A DNA stretch of 64,000 bases from Planctomycetota bacterium (GTDB lineage Bacteria; Planctomycetota; UBA1135; UBA2386). The notes under the pieces were generated by a model. The model saw only the letters and a list, made by a program, of their open reading frames with translations, searched no databases and had not been told where the DNA came from. Position numbers and translations under genes: made by a program. Shown piece after piece: positions 10,433 to 20,172 of this stretch (within the stretch, counting starts at the first letter, position 1; each line of letters begins with the position of its first letter). The stretch spans positions 1 through 64,000 of the forward strand of contig JAQCBR010000004.1 in assembly GCA_027621295.1 (NCBI GenBank), given 5' to 3'.

Positions 10433-11884
10433 ATGACCGCCCGCTCTCTCCGCCTGGCCGCGTCCTGTGCACTCGCTGCGTGCGCAGGCTGCGTTTCCTA
10501 CGAACCGTCGCCGCTCGACCACCGGTCCATCCTCGGCGCCGAACAGATGTCGAGACGAGCCGCACCCGAGCTGGGATCGCCGGACATGGCGCTGGCGACC
10601 GTCTCGGAGTGGATGGCAACCCACGGTCCGGCGGTGCGCTCGGCACGCGCCGAGTTCGAGGCCGCGCGCGCGCGAGCCGAGGTGCTCACGCCCTGGGCGG
10701 ACCCGTCGCTGCAGTTCGGCCCCCAGACCGCATGGGGTGGGGACGTCGGCAGCTCGCGCCTCGTCACGCCGTTCGCCCAACTGTCGATCTCGATCCCTCT
10801 CGGGGACAGGCTCGCGGCCCAGGACGCACAGAATCTCGCCCTCGCCGAAGTCGCTCGCATCGAGACGGTCCTCCGCCTGCGCGAGGAGTACCTCGCGGTC
10901 CGCGCCGCGTGGGCCCGACTGGCCGCGGCGCGCCTGCGACAGACGCAGCTCGAGGCTTGGGCGGAAGTCGCGCAGGCTTCGGTCGCGCTGACCCGACGGC
11001 AGATCGAGCTCGGCGCGTCGTCGGCGCTCGATGCCGGCCTCCTCGAACTCGACCTCGCGCGCGTCGAGGTCCGCCGACTCGCGGCCGAACTCGACGCGAA
11101 CCGGGCCGTCGGAGACCTCGCCGCTCGGACCGGCATGCCTCTCGCGCGATTCGATGCGCTGGACGAGGCGGCCCTGCCCCTCCTCCCCGAGGCCCTGCCA
11201 TCGGCCGCGGAACTCGAGCATGCGCTCGGCAGCAGCCGCCCGGGACTCATCCGCCTCCGCGCCGACCACGCACTCGCCGAGCGGGACCTCCGGCTGCAGA
11301 TCGCACGCCAGTATCCCGACCTGAAGCTCGGTCCGATCTACACCGCGGAAGCCGGCGAGCAGCGCGACCAGCTCGGCCTCGGGATCGGCTTCAACGTGCC
11401 TTGGTTCGATGCGAACCGGCAGAACATCGCGGCCGCCATCGGCGAGCGAAATCGGACGCGAGCGGCCTACGAAGCCGGTCTGCGGGCAGCTCTCGCCGAA
11501 CTCGACCAGGGCCTGCGGGAGATCGAACTGACCAGGGCACGCCGGGTCGCGCTCGAGGGCTCCGTCCTCCCCGCCGCCGAGGCGAACGTCCGACTCGCCC
11601 GCCTCCAGGCAGAAGCGGGTGCGGTGGACACGCTGCGCATCCTCGAGGTGCAGCGATCCGTGCAGGAACTCCAGGTCGAGACGACGGCCGCACGCCTCGC
11701 CGAACTCGAAGCGTGGCTCGGTCTCGAGCGCGCGCTCGGACAACCGCTGCTGCCGTTCCCCGGCGAACCGGCTCCAGGTCACCAGCCGTCGCCCACGGGC
11801 GACGCGGCAGAACCCATCGACCAAGACACGAACCGACAGATCCTCGACCTATCCAGCGGCGGAGCTGCGGAGGAATCCCGATGA
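10433..11884 (+). CDS. TolC-family outer-membrane efflux lipoprotein (CzcC-like)
   Basis: A 483-aa outer-membrane channel component of a tripartite efflux pump. The N-terminus has a lipoprotein signal with a Cys at CAGCVSYEPS. The rest is two repeats of long coiled-coil helices rich in Ala, Leu, Glu and Arg, separated by strand regions (QLSISIPLGD and LGIGFNVPWFD), the usual TolC/CzcC pattern. Its TGA overlaps the ATG of the adaptor gene (ATGA), indicating translational coupling with the next two pump genes. Confidence 0.88.
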   Translation: MTARSLRLAASCALAACAGCVSYEPSPLDHRSILGAEQMSRRAAPELGSPDMALATVSEWMATHGPAVRSARAEFEAARARAEVLTPWADPSLQFGPQTAWGGDVGSSRLVTPFAQLSISIPLGDRLAAQDAQNLALAEVARIETVLRLREEYLAVRAAWARLAAARLRQTQLEAWAEVAQASVALTRRQIELGASSALDAGLLELDLARVEVRRLAAELDANRAVGDLAARTGMPLARFDALDEAALPLLPEALPSAAELEHALGSSRPGLIRLRADHALAERDLRLQIARQYPDLKLGPIYTAEAGEQRDQLGLGIGFNVPWFDANRQNIAAAIGERNRTRAAYEAGLRAALAELDQGLREIELTRARRVALEGSVLPAAEANVRLARLQAEAGAVDTLRILEVQRSVQELQVETTAARLAELEAWLGLERALGQPLLPFPGEPAPGHQPSPTGDAAEPIDQDTNRQILDLSSGGAAEESR

Positions 11885-13524
11885 GCGCCAGACGTCCCGA
11901 CATCCTGATCGCGTCCTTCCTCTGCACGGTCATCGGACTCGCCGCCGGCTACTACGCCGCTGAGCAGGGTTCGGAGCACGCCGAGGACCACGCCGCAGAG
12001 CCCGCCGCGACCGAGGACCCCCACGAGGAGGAGATCCACTTCGAGCCGGCGACGCTCGCGAACCTCGGCGTCGTCGAGGCAAAGCTGGAGCGGACCAACG
12101 CGGTGCGACACCGCACGCTGGTCGCGACCGTCGTCGAACGCTCCGACACCCGCGTCCCACTGCGTGCCCCGGTCGACGGCGTCGTCGTCGAACTGCTGCT
12201 GCGCCCCGGACAGATGGCGGCGGTCGACCAGCCCGTCGCTCGCGTCGTGCGCAGTCCGATCCCCCTCCCTGTGCTCGCCCGCACCGTGCACCTCGTGCAC
12301 CCCGAACACGGCGAGATCCACGCGTCGATCCGGGCGCTCCGCGAAGCGCGCGCGGAGGTCGCGATCGCGACCCGCGAACAGAAGCGGATCGAGGGGTTCG
12401 CCGCGGGGGCCGGGGAGACGCGCGTGGTCCCAGGGCAGCGCCTGATCGACCTGCAGGCCGCGATCGAGCGGGCCTCGGTGCGTGGTGCGGCCGCAGCGCA
12501 CGAGCTCGAGCGCCACGGATTCTCGCTCGAGCAGATCGAGGCGGTCGCCGCGGGACGGGACGTCGAGCTGTTCGACGCCGAGCACGCGCGCCGTGCGCTG
12601 GTGCACGCCGGCATGTTCGGTGCTCCTGCACGAACACTACTCGACGCACTTCCCGAGTCCGTCCAGCAACTCCCGCTCGCGGTCGGCGCAGTCGCCGAGC
12701 TCGAGACGAACGGCCAAGCCGAGCCAGCCCTCACCCGCTGGCTGGCGAACGATCCAGCCGCAGGCTCACGCTTCCTCGAGATCGCCTCCCTGCTGCTCGG
12801 TGGCAGCGGGCTCGCCGACGTGCAGCGACTCTTCCAACTCGGCGCGCTCGAAGCCGAGTTCCTGCTGCGTGCTCCGACTGGCGCTGAGGACTGGGACATC
12901 GAGGACCTGGCGGTGCAAGCCGGCACGACGGTGAAAGCCGGTGACCCGATCGCGATCCTGCGGAATCCCCGCCAGCTGATGCTCCGCGTCGACCCGCTCG
13001 GCTCCGAGCTCGGCGCGCTGCGGGACGCGGTGGCGAGCGACTCCCTCGTCACCGCGGTGCCGCTGGTCCGGGACACCGGACCGACCCTCGAGAACCTCGC
13101 GCTCGCATACGTGGCGCCGTCCGCCGACGGCGACGGGTCGATCCATGCGTTCGCCCCGATCTCGAACGTCGAAGTCGCGCGACGCGGCGAAGGCAGTCCG
13201 TTCCGGAGCTGGGCGCTCGAGGCCGGCACCCGCTACCGGGTGCTCGTGCCCGTCGAGTCCATCGCGGATGCGTTCGTGCTGCCGAACACCGCCGTCACCG
13301 CGGATGGGCCGGACCAGATCGTGTTCCTGCCCCACGGCGACGGCGGCTTCGACGAGCTCGCGGTGAGGATCGCGTTCCGCGACGAGGACAAGGTCGTGCT
13401 GAAGGCATCGGACAACCCCGGACTCCACGCGGGCGACGCCGTCGTCGTCTCCGGCGCGTTCGAGCTCGGCCTCGCGATGCACGCCGGCGAGGCGGACGCC
13501 GGTCACCACCACCACGACCACTGA
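11881..13524 (+). CDS. Periplasmic adaptor of RND metal efflux (CzcB/CusB-like) with His-rich tail
   Basis: A 547-aa membrane-fusion protein linking the RND pump to the TolC-like channel. It has an N-terminal membrane anchor (residues about 8-27) and an acidic/His linker (EHAEDHAAEP). A split lipoyl/biotinyl-like domain follows (LRAPVDGVVVELLLRPGQ near residue 95, then VQAGTTVKAGDPIAILRNP near residue 350) around an unusually long helical insert, and then beta-barrel regions. The protein ends GHHHHDH, a likely metal-binding tail. The ATG at 11881 overlaps the upstream stop; the longer open frame upstream is antisense-like sequence inside the TolC gene and is rejected. Confidence 0.88.
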   Translation: MSARRPDILIASFLCTVIGLAAGYYAAEQGSEHAEDHAAEPAATEDPHEEEIHFEPATLANLGVVEAKLERTNAVRHRTLVATVVERSDTRVPLRAPVDGVVVELLLRPGQMAAVDQPVARVVRSPIPLPVLARTVHLVHPEHGEIHASIRALREARAEVAIATREQKRIEGFAAGAGETRVVPGQRLIDLQAAIERASVRGAAAAHELERHGFSLEQIEAVAAGRDVELFDAEHARRALVHAGMFGAPARTLLDALPESVQQLPLAVGAVAELETNGQAEPALTRWLANDPAAGSRFLEIASLLLGGSGLADVQRLFQLGALEAEFLLRAPTGAEDWDIEDLAVQAGTTVKAGDPIAILRNPRQLMLRVDPLGSELGALRDAVASDSLVTAVPLVRDTGPTLENLALAYVAPSADGDGSIHAFAPISNVEVARRGEGSPFRSWALEAGTRYRVLVPVESIADAFVLPNTAVTADGPDQIVFLPHGDGGFDELAVRIAFRDEDKVVLKASDNPGLHAGDAVVVSGAFELGLAMHAGEADAGHHHHDH

Positions 13525-13545
13525 GCCCGACCGGGAGCCTCGACC

Positions 13546-16500
13546 ATGCTCAACCAGATCATCCGTGCGGCGCTCGGCAACCGCCTGATCGTCCTCGTGA
13601 CGGCGCTGACGGTGGCGGTCTTCGGGACCCTGGCCGTGCTGCGCTCGCCCATCGACGTGCTGCCGGATCTCGACCGGCCCGTCGTCACGATCCTGACCGA
13701 CGCGCCGGGCCTCGTCGCAGAAGACGTCGAACAGCTCGTCACGTGGCCGATCGAGCAGGTGCTCAACGGGGCGACCGGCATCTTCCGCGTCCGCTCGTCG
13801 AGCGCGCCGGGCCTGTCCGCGGTCTACGCCGAGTTCGACTGGGACGCCGACATCTACCGGGCCCGCCAGATCGTTTCGGAGAAGCTGCAGCTCGCCGACG
13901 TGCCGCCCGGCGTCACGCCGGTCATGGCGCCGGTGAGCAGCATCATGGGGCAGGTCCTCCTGGTCGGCTACCGGAGCAAGGACGGCAGCACTCCCCAGCA
14001 GGAGCTGCGGCGCATCGTCGATCGGGACGTGCGGACTCGCCTCCTCGCGCTGCCCGGCGTCGCGCAGGTGGTCACCACCGGCTCCCGACCGACCGAACTC
14101 CAGGTGATCGCCGACGCCGACCGGATGCGCGCCTTCGACGTGACGTTGCCAGAGGTCCGCTCCGCCGTCGAGAAAGCGAACCGGGCGGCGTTCGGCGGCA
14201 CGCTCGAACAGGGCGTGAAGGGCCCCTACGTCGGGGTGTCGGGGCGCCTCAGGGCCGCGGAGGAACTCGCGGAAGCCCTGGTGCACGAAGACGCCGTGCG
14301 CCCGGTGCGCCTCTCGGATGTCGCCGAAGTGACGTTCGGGCCATCGAGGATCGGCACCGGGGACGCCGGCGTGGACGGTGGACCGGGTGTACTGGTCGTC
14401 GTCACCAAGCAGCCCGGGATCGACACCGTCGAGCTGACCGAACGCATCGAGTCCGAGCTCGACGCGCTGCAGGCCCAGCTTCCGCAGGACATCGAACGCG
14501 TCGACGGACTGTTCCGACAGGCCGACTTCATCCATCGCGCGATCGAGAACGTAACGGGCGCTGTGCGGGACGGCGCGATCCTCGTCGTGCTGGTCCTGTT
14601 CCTGTTCCTGATGAACCTGCGGACGACGTGGATCACGCTGACCGCGATCCCGCTGTCGGTCGCCATCGCGGCGATGGTCTTCTCCGCGTTCGGACTCAGC
14701 CTGAACACGATGACGCTCGGCGGGCTCGCCGTCGCGATCGGAACGCTGGTGGACGACGCGATCGTCGACGTCGAGAACGTCTACCGCCGCCTCTTCGAGA
14801 ATCGCCAACGCACGCGACCCCGCGACGCTCTCCACGTCGTCTACGAGGCGTCGTGCGAGGTCCGCAAGCCCGTGACCTACGGCACCCTGCTCGTCACCGT
14901 CGTCTATCTGCCGCTGTTCTTCCTGACCGGCATCGAGGGACGGCTGTTCCTGCCGATCGGACTCGCCTACATCGTCAGCGTCACGGCTTCGCTGCTCGTC
15001 GCGCTGACCGTGACACCCGTGCTCTGCCTGCTCCTGCTCGGTAGCACGAAGCAGTCGAGCCAGGCCCTCGACCACGCGGAGTACGGAGGCCGCGTCGTCG
15101 AGGGTCTCCGGCGCGCGGCGGACGGGCTCGCGCGGCTGTCGATCGCCCGGCCCGCGCCGATCCTCGGAGTGGCGCTGTCGCTCTTCCTCGGCGCGGCGCT
15201 GATCCTCGCGCTCCGGGGAACGACGTTCCTGCCGCCGTTCAACGAGGGGTCGGCGCAGGTCAACATCATGCTCCCGCCCGACACCAGCCTCGCCACGTCG
15301 GACCGATTCGGGCGGCGGCTCGAGGACGTGCTTCTCGAGGTCGAGGGCGTCGCGCACGTCGCACGCCGCACCGGCCGCGCCGAGGGTGACGAGCACATCA
15401 TGCCGGTCAGCACGACCGAGGCGATCGTGTCCTTCGACCCGGAATCGAGCCGCAGCCGCGACGAGATCCTCGAGGAGATCCGCCACGAAGTGGCAGAGGC
15501 TTTCCCGGGCCTCGCGAACGAAACCGAGCAGCCTCTGGCACACCTGCTCAGCCACATGCTGTCAGGCGTCACCGCCCAGGTCGCGATCAAGCTGACCGGT
15601 CCGGACCTCCGCGTTCTGCGCGAGATCGCCGCCGAGGTCGAAGAGGCCATCCACGGGATCCCCGGTGTCCGCGACCTCTACGTCGAGCCGCTGATCGAAG
15701 TCGACCAGGTCGAGGTCTCGCCGAGGCGGGCCGACATGGCGCGGCTCAACGTCACGGTGGATGACATCGCCAGCACGGTCGCACTGGCGATGGGCACCGA
15801 AGAGGTCTCCCGACTCCGCGAGGGCCGCGTCAGCTATCCCATCAAGGTGGGACTGCGGAGCGAGGATCGCGCAGATCTCCAGGACCTCGGCGGACTGCTC
15901 GTCCGGTCGCGCGCTGGCGAGCTCGTGCGCCTCGGCGACGTGGCGGAAGTCCGGATGACGAAGACGCCCAACGAGGTGCGGCGCGAGAACGTCGAACGCC
16001 GCCTCGTGGTGCGTCACAACGTCGCGGAGCGCCCGCTCGGCGACGTCGTCGCGGACGTCGAGCGAGCGCTCGAGCCGGTCCGCGCCGAGCTGGCCGACCT
16101 GCCCGGCTACGGCATCCGACTCTCAGGGCAGTTCGAGGCGCAGCAGGAGGCATCCCGGATCATCGTGTCGCTCAGCGTGCTGTCACTCGCGGCGATGGTG
16201 CTGATCCTCTACCTGCACTTCCGATCGCTGCTACTCGCCCACCTCGTGCTCCTGTCCCGCCCGATCGCGTTCGTGGGCGCCGTGATCGCGATCATGTGGA
16301 CCGGGCAGGCCGTCTCGATCGCCAGCATGGTCGGGATGATCGCGCTGCTCGGGATGGCGACGCGCAATGCGATCCTGCTCGTCGACCACGCGGTCGAACT
16401 GATGCGCGAGCAGGGCCGCGGTTTCTCCGAGGACCTGCTGGTCCTGGCGGCGAGGGAGCGGATCGTGCCGGTGATGATGACCGCACTGACGAGCGGCATC

Positions 16501-16692
16501 GGACTCGTGCCACTCGCGCTGGCCGCAGACGAACCCGGCCGCGAGATCCTCTATCCCGTCGCCACGGTGATCCTGGGTGGTCTCGTCACCAACACGCTCC
16601 TCGACTTCGTCGTCACGCCCGGACTCCTGTCCTGGTTCGCACGTGACGAGCTCGACGCGATGGCGCGCCCGGGCGTAGAAGAGTCGGTCTGA
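13546..16692 (+). CDS. RND efflux transporter, heavy-metal type (CzcA/CusA-like)
   Basis: Inner-membrane proton-driven pump of 1048 aa, the normal RND length. It shows the first transmembrane segment after residue 10, a conserved porter-domain start (SPIDVLPDLDRPVV, DAPGLVAEDVEQLVTWPIE), and the TM4 signature GGLAVAIGTLVDDAIVDVEN with two adjacent acidic residues for proton relay. A second set of transmembrane helices follows near residue 870. TLVDDAIVDVEN differs from the classic Co/Zn/Cd (CzcA) and Cu/Ag (CusA) versions, so the substrate is uncertain. It starts 21 bp after the adaptor. Confidence 0.9.
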   Translation: MLNQIIRAALGNRLIVLVTALTVAVFGTLAVLRSPIDVLPDLDRPVVTILTDAPGLVAEDVEQLVTWPIEQVLNGATGIFRVRSSSAPGLSAVYAEFDWDADIYRARQIVSEKLQLADVPPGVTPVMAPVSSIMGQVLLVGYRSKDGSTPQQELRRIVDRDVRTRLLALPGVAQVVTTGSRPTELQVIADADRMRAFDVTLPEVRSAVEKANRAAFGGTLEQGVKGPYVGVSGRLRAAEELAEALVHEDAVRPVRLSDVAEVTFGPSRIGTGDAGVDGGPGVLVVVTKQPGIDTVELTERIESELDALQAQLPQDIERVDGLFRQADFIHRAIENVTGAVRDGAILVVLVLFLFLMNLRTTWITLTAIPLSVAIAAMVFSAFGLSLNTMTLGGLAVAIGTLVDDAIVDVENVYRRLFENRQRTRPRDALHVVYEASCEVRKPVTYGTLLVTVVYLPLFFLTGIEGRLFLPIGLAYIVSVTASLLVALTVTPVLCLLLLGSTKQSSQALDHAEYGGRVVEGLRRAADGLARLSIARPAPILGVALSLFLGAALILALRGTTFLPPFNEGSAQVNIMLPPDTSLATSDRFGRRLEDVLLEVEGVAHVARRTGRAEGDEHIMPVSTTEAIVSFDPESSRSRDEILEEIRHEVAEAFPGLANETEQPLAHLLSHMLSGVTAQVAIKLTGPDLRVLREIAAEVEEAIHGIPGVRDLYVEPLIEVDQVEVSPRRADMARLNVTVDDIASTVALAMGTEEVSRLREGRVSYPIKVGLRSEDRADLQDLGGLLVRSRAGELVRLGDVAEVRMTKTPNEVRRENVERRLVVRHNVAERPLGDVVADVERALEPVRAELADLPGYGIRLSGQFEAQQEASRIIVSLSVLSLAAMVLILYLHFRSLLLAHLVLLSRPIAFVGAVIAIMWTGQAVSIASMVGMIALLGMATRNAILLVDHAVELMREQGRGFSEDLLVLAARERIVPVMMTALTSGIGLVPLALAADEPGREILYPVATVILGGLVTNTLLDFVVTPGLLSWFARDELDAMARPGVEESV

Positions 16693-16726
16693 GGGCGGCC
16701 CGAGACCAGACGCACCCCGAACGCCG

Positions 16727-18520
16727 ATGTACATCCGACCGCGCAAGCTCCCCTACCTGCTCCGGTCGCTGGCCTGGTGCTCGATCGGGGTCGGCGCGCT
16801 GGGTGCCGCAGCCATCGCCGCCGACGTCCAGGCCGGCAACGACGTACGGCCAGCGCACGCGATCAGCGCCGCGCTGTGGATCTGGGGCGGCTTCCGGACG
16901 CTGCGGGGAGCGAAGGACGGCGTGGACTCGCTGCTCGCCGCGTGGACCCTGCCCGCCATAGCGCTGGTCCTCCTGCCGTTCCTCGACGCGGACCAGCGAG
17001 CCGCGATCCCGGGCTGGCTGTACGGCTACGTGCTGTTCGCGCTCGCGACGACCGTCTACCTGTACTCGTGCCGGCGTCGCCTCCCCTGGGCAGAACGAGT
17101 CGAACACGAACCGGGCAGCTACGGGCACTGGCTGACCGACCCCTCCGCCCGCGACGACGTCGCGGTTTGGTTTCGACGGAAGGATGCCGCACTCGAAGCG
17201 GACCGCGAGTCGCCGCCCGACGCGGAGGACCTGATCCACGCTCTCGTCGATCCAAGCCAGGACTTCGAGCTGATACGGATGCGCCTGCAGCAGCTCGTGT
17301 CCTCGAGTGACGACGGCTGCGTGCCGGCGCTCGTGGCCGGGCTTGCCGACCCGCAGTGCCAGGAATCCGAGCGCGCGAGGAAGCTCCTCGTCCGACTGCT
17401 GCCCGAACCCGCACCCCCGTCGGCTGCCGATGCGCTCCGCGCCTGCGTCGACGGCGCCAAGGGTTCTGCCGGAGAAGTCCTCGAAGCCCTCGCCGCGACC
17501 GGCGACCCCGATCACCTCGACGTGCTCGTCCCGGCGCTCGACTCGGCCGACACCGGTCGAGACGTCGCCGCAGGCCTGGCGCAGGCGTTCGCCGCCGGCC
17601 GCGCGACGCCGGACCACATCCGGGCGCTGCTGCCCGGGCTCGTCCGCGCACTCGACGGCCCGGCCCACGGAAGCGCGGCAATGGCAGCACGCGCGCTGCT
17701 CGCGCTGGATCGGGAGGCTGCGACCGAGGAGATCCTGGACGGCATCCGTGCGGGCTCCGGTGGGCGCCTCGACGCGCTGGTCGAGCTCCACCGACAGGGG
17801 GCCCGGATACCCGCGTCGACGCTCGCGGAACTGTGGAGGCAGACGGTGGATTCTGCAGACGCACGCTGGGTCGAAGCGCTGCTGCCGATGCTCGAGCTCG
17901 ACGAGCGGGAGCTGCTCGACGTGATCCGCCGTATGGACCCGCAGGTCCCCGGATACCGCGCGTGCCGCGCGATCACCGCAGCGCTGCGCGCGCTGGTCGA
18001 CCTGGGAAGCCCTCAGGCCCGTACGGCGCTCGAGTCCGCGATCGCGCGCGACGCCGAAGACCTCAGCGACACCGCGGCGGGACTGCTCTGCCGCCTCCAC
18101 GATCTCCCCGAGTCTCCGTTCGTCGACCCGACGCGGGCCGAGTCGCTGGAGGCGCGCTACCACCACACCCTGTCGCTCGCCTGCTCCTACGCGCGAAACG
18201 GAGGAATCGTCCACGCGCTCGAGTGCTTGGACGAAGACGAAGCGGAGGTGCTCGAGGCTGGCCTCCGGGCGGTCGGCCCCCGAGAGGTCGCGGAGATCTG
18301 GCAGGAAGCGATCCGCCTGCTGATGCGCGGCCCGCTTCCGCCCGACCTCGCAACGCGTCGCGAGCGCATCGCGGAGTGGCACGGCGCAGTGACGGCTCGA
18401 CTCGCGGAGCTCGACACGGCGTTCTACGAGGTCGACCACAGACTCGACGTGCAGCTGTGCCGGTACGCGATCGCGAACCGTGCATCGATCCTGCCTGCAC
18501 TGGCCGCTCCTGGAGCGTGA
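16727..18520 (+). CDS. Membrane-anchored protein with HEAT-like helical repeats, function unknown
   Basis: A 597-aa protein I do not recognise. The first ~110 residues hold three or four hydrophobic segments with short loops. After residue 120 the chain is soluble and built of helical pairs rich in Leu, Ala and Asp (for example VPALVAGLADP, LDVLVPALDSADTGRD), compatible with HEAT/Armadillo-type repeats that bind protein partners. It starts 34 bp after the RND gene and may share its transcript, although its content gives no link to metal transport. Its 3' end closely precedes the sulfatase gene. Confidence 0.72.
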   Translation: MYIRPRKLPYLLRSLAWCSIGVGALGAAAIAADVQAGNDVRPAHAISAALWIWGGFRTLRGAKDGVDSLLAAWTLPAIALVLLPFLDADQRAAIPGWLYGYVLFALATTVYLYSCRRRLPWAERVEHEPGSYGHWLTDPSARDDVAVWFRRKDAALEADRESPPDAEDLIHALVDPSQDFELIRMRLQQLVSSSDDGCVPALVAGLADPQCQESERARKLLVRLLPEPAPPSAADALRACVDGAKGSAGEVLEALAATGDPDHLDVLVPALDSADTGRDVAAGLAQAFAAGRATPDHIRALLPGLVRALDGPAHGSAAMAARALLALDREAATEEILDGIRAGSGGRLDALVELHRQGARIPASTLAELWRQTVDSADARWVEALLPMLELDERELLDVIRRMDPQVPGYRACRAITAALRALVDLGSPQARTALESAIARDAEDLSDTAAGLLCRLHDLPESPFVDPTRAESLEARYHHTLSLACSYARNGGIVHALECLDEDEAEVLEAGLRAVGPREVAEIWQEAIRLLMRGPLPPDLATRRERIAEWHGAVTARLAELDTAFYEVDHRLDVQLCRYAIANRASILPALAAPGA

Positions 18521-18578
18521 TCCCGACTCCCGGATCTTGTGGGCCGCTCGCTTCACGGGCAGCGGCGCTGGGGGCACG

Positions 18579-20129
18579 ATGCCTCGGGTGACCGCCCTCC
18601 CTCGCATAGCGGCCGCGCTGGCCGCGCTCACGCTCCTCGCATGGGCACCCGCGCAGCAGCGTGAGGCGCGCCCGAACATCCTGTTCTTCCTCGTCGACGA
18701 CATGGGGGTCGCCGACACGTCGGAGCGGTTCGTGTCGAACGCCGAAGGCGATCTGGTCGACGCGCCGCTGAACGGACGCTATCGGACGCCGCACCTCGAG
18801 GCCCTCGCCGACCGGGGCATGAAGTTCACGCAGGCTTACGCGTGCAGCGTCTGCACGCCGACCCGCGTCTCGCTGATGACCGGCATGAACGCGGCGCGCC
18901 ATCGCGTCACGACCTGGACGCATCCCGACGTCCCGCAGGACACCGGCAGCAACCAGGTGAAGCACCTGCGCTCCCCTGCTTGGCGTCAGGCGGGTGTCGA
19001 CGAGTCGGACGTCACGCTGCCTCGCCTGCTGCAGAAAGCCGGTTACCGGACGATCCACGCCGGCAAGGCGCACTTCGGCAGCAACGGCACGTTCGGTGGT
19101 GATCCGCGCGACATCGGGTTCGACGTCAACATCGGTGGCCACGGCGCCGGCGGCCCGGGCAGCTACCACGGTAAGCACGACTTCTCCGCTGCGTGGCGGG
19201 GAGGGGGAACGATGTGGGACGTGCCCGGGCTCGACGCCTACCACGGCGAGGACGTGTTCCTGACCGAAGCGCTGACGCGGGAGATGGCCCGGGCGATCGA
19301 CGCGGCTGTCGCTGCGGAGCAGCCTTTCTTCGCCTACATGGCCCACTACGCGGTGCACGCGCCGTTCGAGGTCGACGCGCGCTTCGCGGACGGCTATCCA
19401 GACCTGGAGGGAATGCCGCTCGCCTTCGCGACGATGGTCGAGGGCATGGACCGATCGCTCGGGGACCTGATGGCCCATCTGCACGAGCTCGGCATCGCCG
19501 GGGAGACGCTGGTCGTGTTCTTCTCGGACAACGGCAGCGACGGCCCGCCGAACCGGCCGCTCCGCGGCAAGAAGGGCACGCGACACGAGGGCGGGATCCG
19601 CGTGCCCCTCGTCATCGGCTGGGCTGAGCCCGACCCGGACCACCCGCTGCAGAAGGCGCTGACCATCGAGGGAGGCTCGGTCGAGGGCGACCTCGTCGTC
19701 TGCGAAGATCTGTTCGCGACCGTGGCGTCCGCCTGCGGCGTGGCCATCGAGCACGAGATCGACGGCCGCGACCTGGGGCCGTACCTACGTGGTATGCCCG
19801 GCACCCACCGGCCCCAGGAGTGGCTCGTCCACTTCCCGCACGGACACAACGACGATCACTTCACGGTGTTCCGCAGCGGGGCGTTCAAGCTGATCCACAG
19901 CTACGGCCCGCGAGCCTGGGAACTCTTCGACCTGTCCACCGACATCGGCGAGGCGGAGAACCTCGTCGGCGCACGCCCGGAACTCGCGCTCGATCTCGCG
20001 CGTGGCATGGTGCAGCGGCTCGACGCCTTCGACGCACAGTTCCCGCGCGACGCCACCACCGGTGCGCCCGTCACACCCGATCTCGCGGCTCTCGAAGCTC
20101 TGACCGAGAAGGCGCGACGCGATCGCTAG
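18579..20129 (+). CDS. Exported sulfatase (type I, formylglycine-dependent)
   Basis: A 516-aa alkaline-phosphatase-superfamily sulfatase. A signal peptide covers residues about 8-26. RPNILFFLVDDMG holds the first metal-binding aspartates. The formylglycine motif is CTPTR, with catalytic Cys92, followed by VSLMTG. FFSDNGSD supplies the second metal-binding Asp-Asn pair, and RGKKGTRHEGG is the usual downstream sulfatase block. Maturation would need a formylglycine-generating enzyme encoded elsewhere. The frame is open to 18480, but that region overlaps the upstream gene and the signal peptide starts at 18579. Sulfated-polysaccharide degradation is the usual role in marine planctomycetes. Confidence 0.93.
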   Translation: MPRVTALPRIAAALAALTLLAWAPAQQREARPNILFFLVDDMGVADTSERFVSNAEGDLVDAPLNGRYRTPHLEALADRGMKFTQAYACSVCTPTRVSLMTGMNAARHRVTTWTHPDVPQDTGSNQVKHLRSPAWRQAGVDESDVTLPRLLQKAGYRTIHAGKAHFGSNGTFGGDPRDIGFDVNIGGHGAGGPGSYHGKHDFSAAWRGGGTMWDVPGLDAYHGEDVFLTEALTREMARAIDAAVAAEQPFFAYMAHYAVHAPFEVDARFADGYPDLEGMPLAFATMVEGMDRSLGDLMAHLHELGIAGETLVVFFSDNGSDGPPNRPLRGKKGTRHEGGIRVPLVIGWAEPDPDHPLQKALTIEGGSVEGDLVVCEDLFATVASACGVAIEHEIDGRDLGPYLRGMPGTHRPQEWLVHFPHGHNDDHFTVFRSGAFKLIHSYGPRAWELFDLSTDIGEAENLVGARPELALDLARGMVQRLDAFDAQFPRDATTGAPVTPDLAALEALTEKARRDR

Positions 20130-20135
20130 CGATCG
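20120..20135. repeat. 16-bp perfect palindrome at the sulfatase stop codon
   Basis: CGATCGCTAGCGATCG is a perfect palindrome that includes the TAG stop of the sulfatase gene. In RNA it can fold as a 6-bp stem with a CTAG loop. No T-run follows, so it is a weak terminator candidate at best; it may be chance in GC-rich DNA. Confidence 0.4.
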
Positions 20136-20172
20136 GTTCCTCCCCTCTGCCCGGCACGGCTCCGATCCACCG

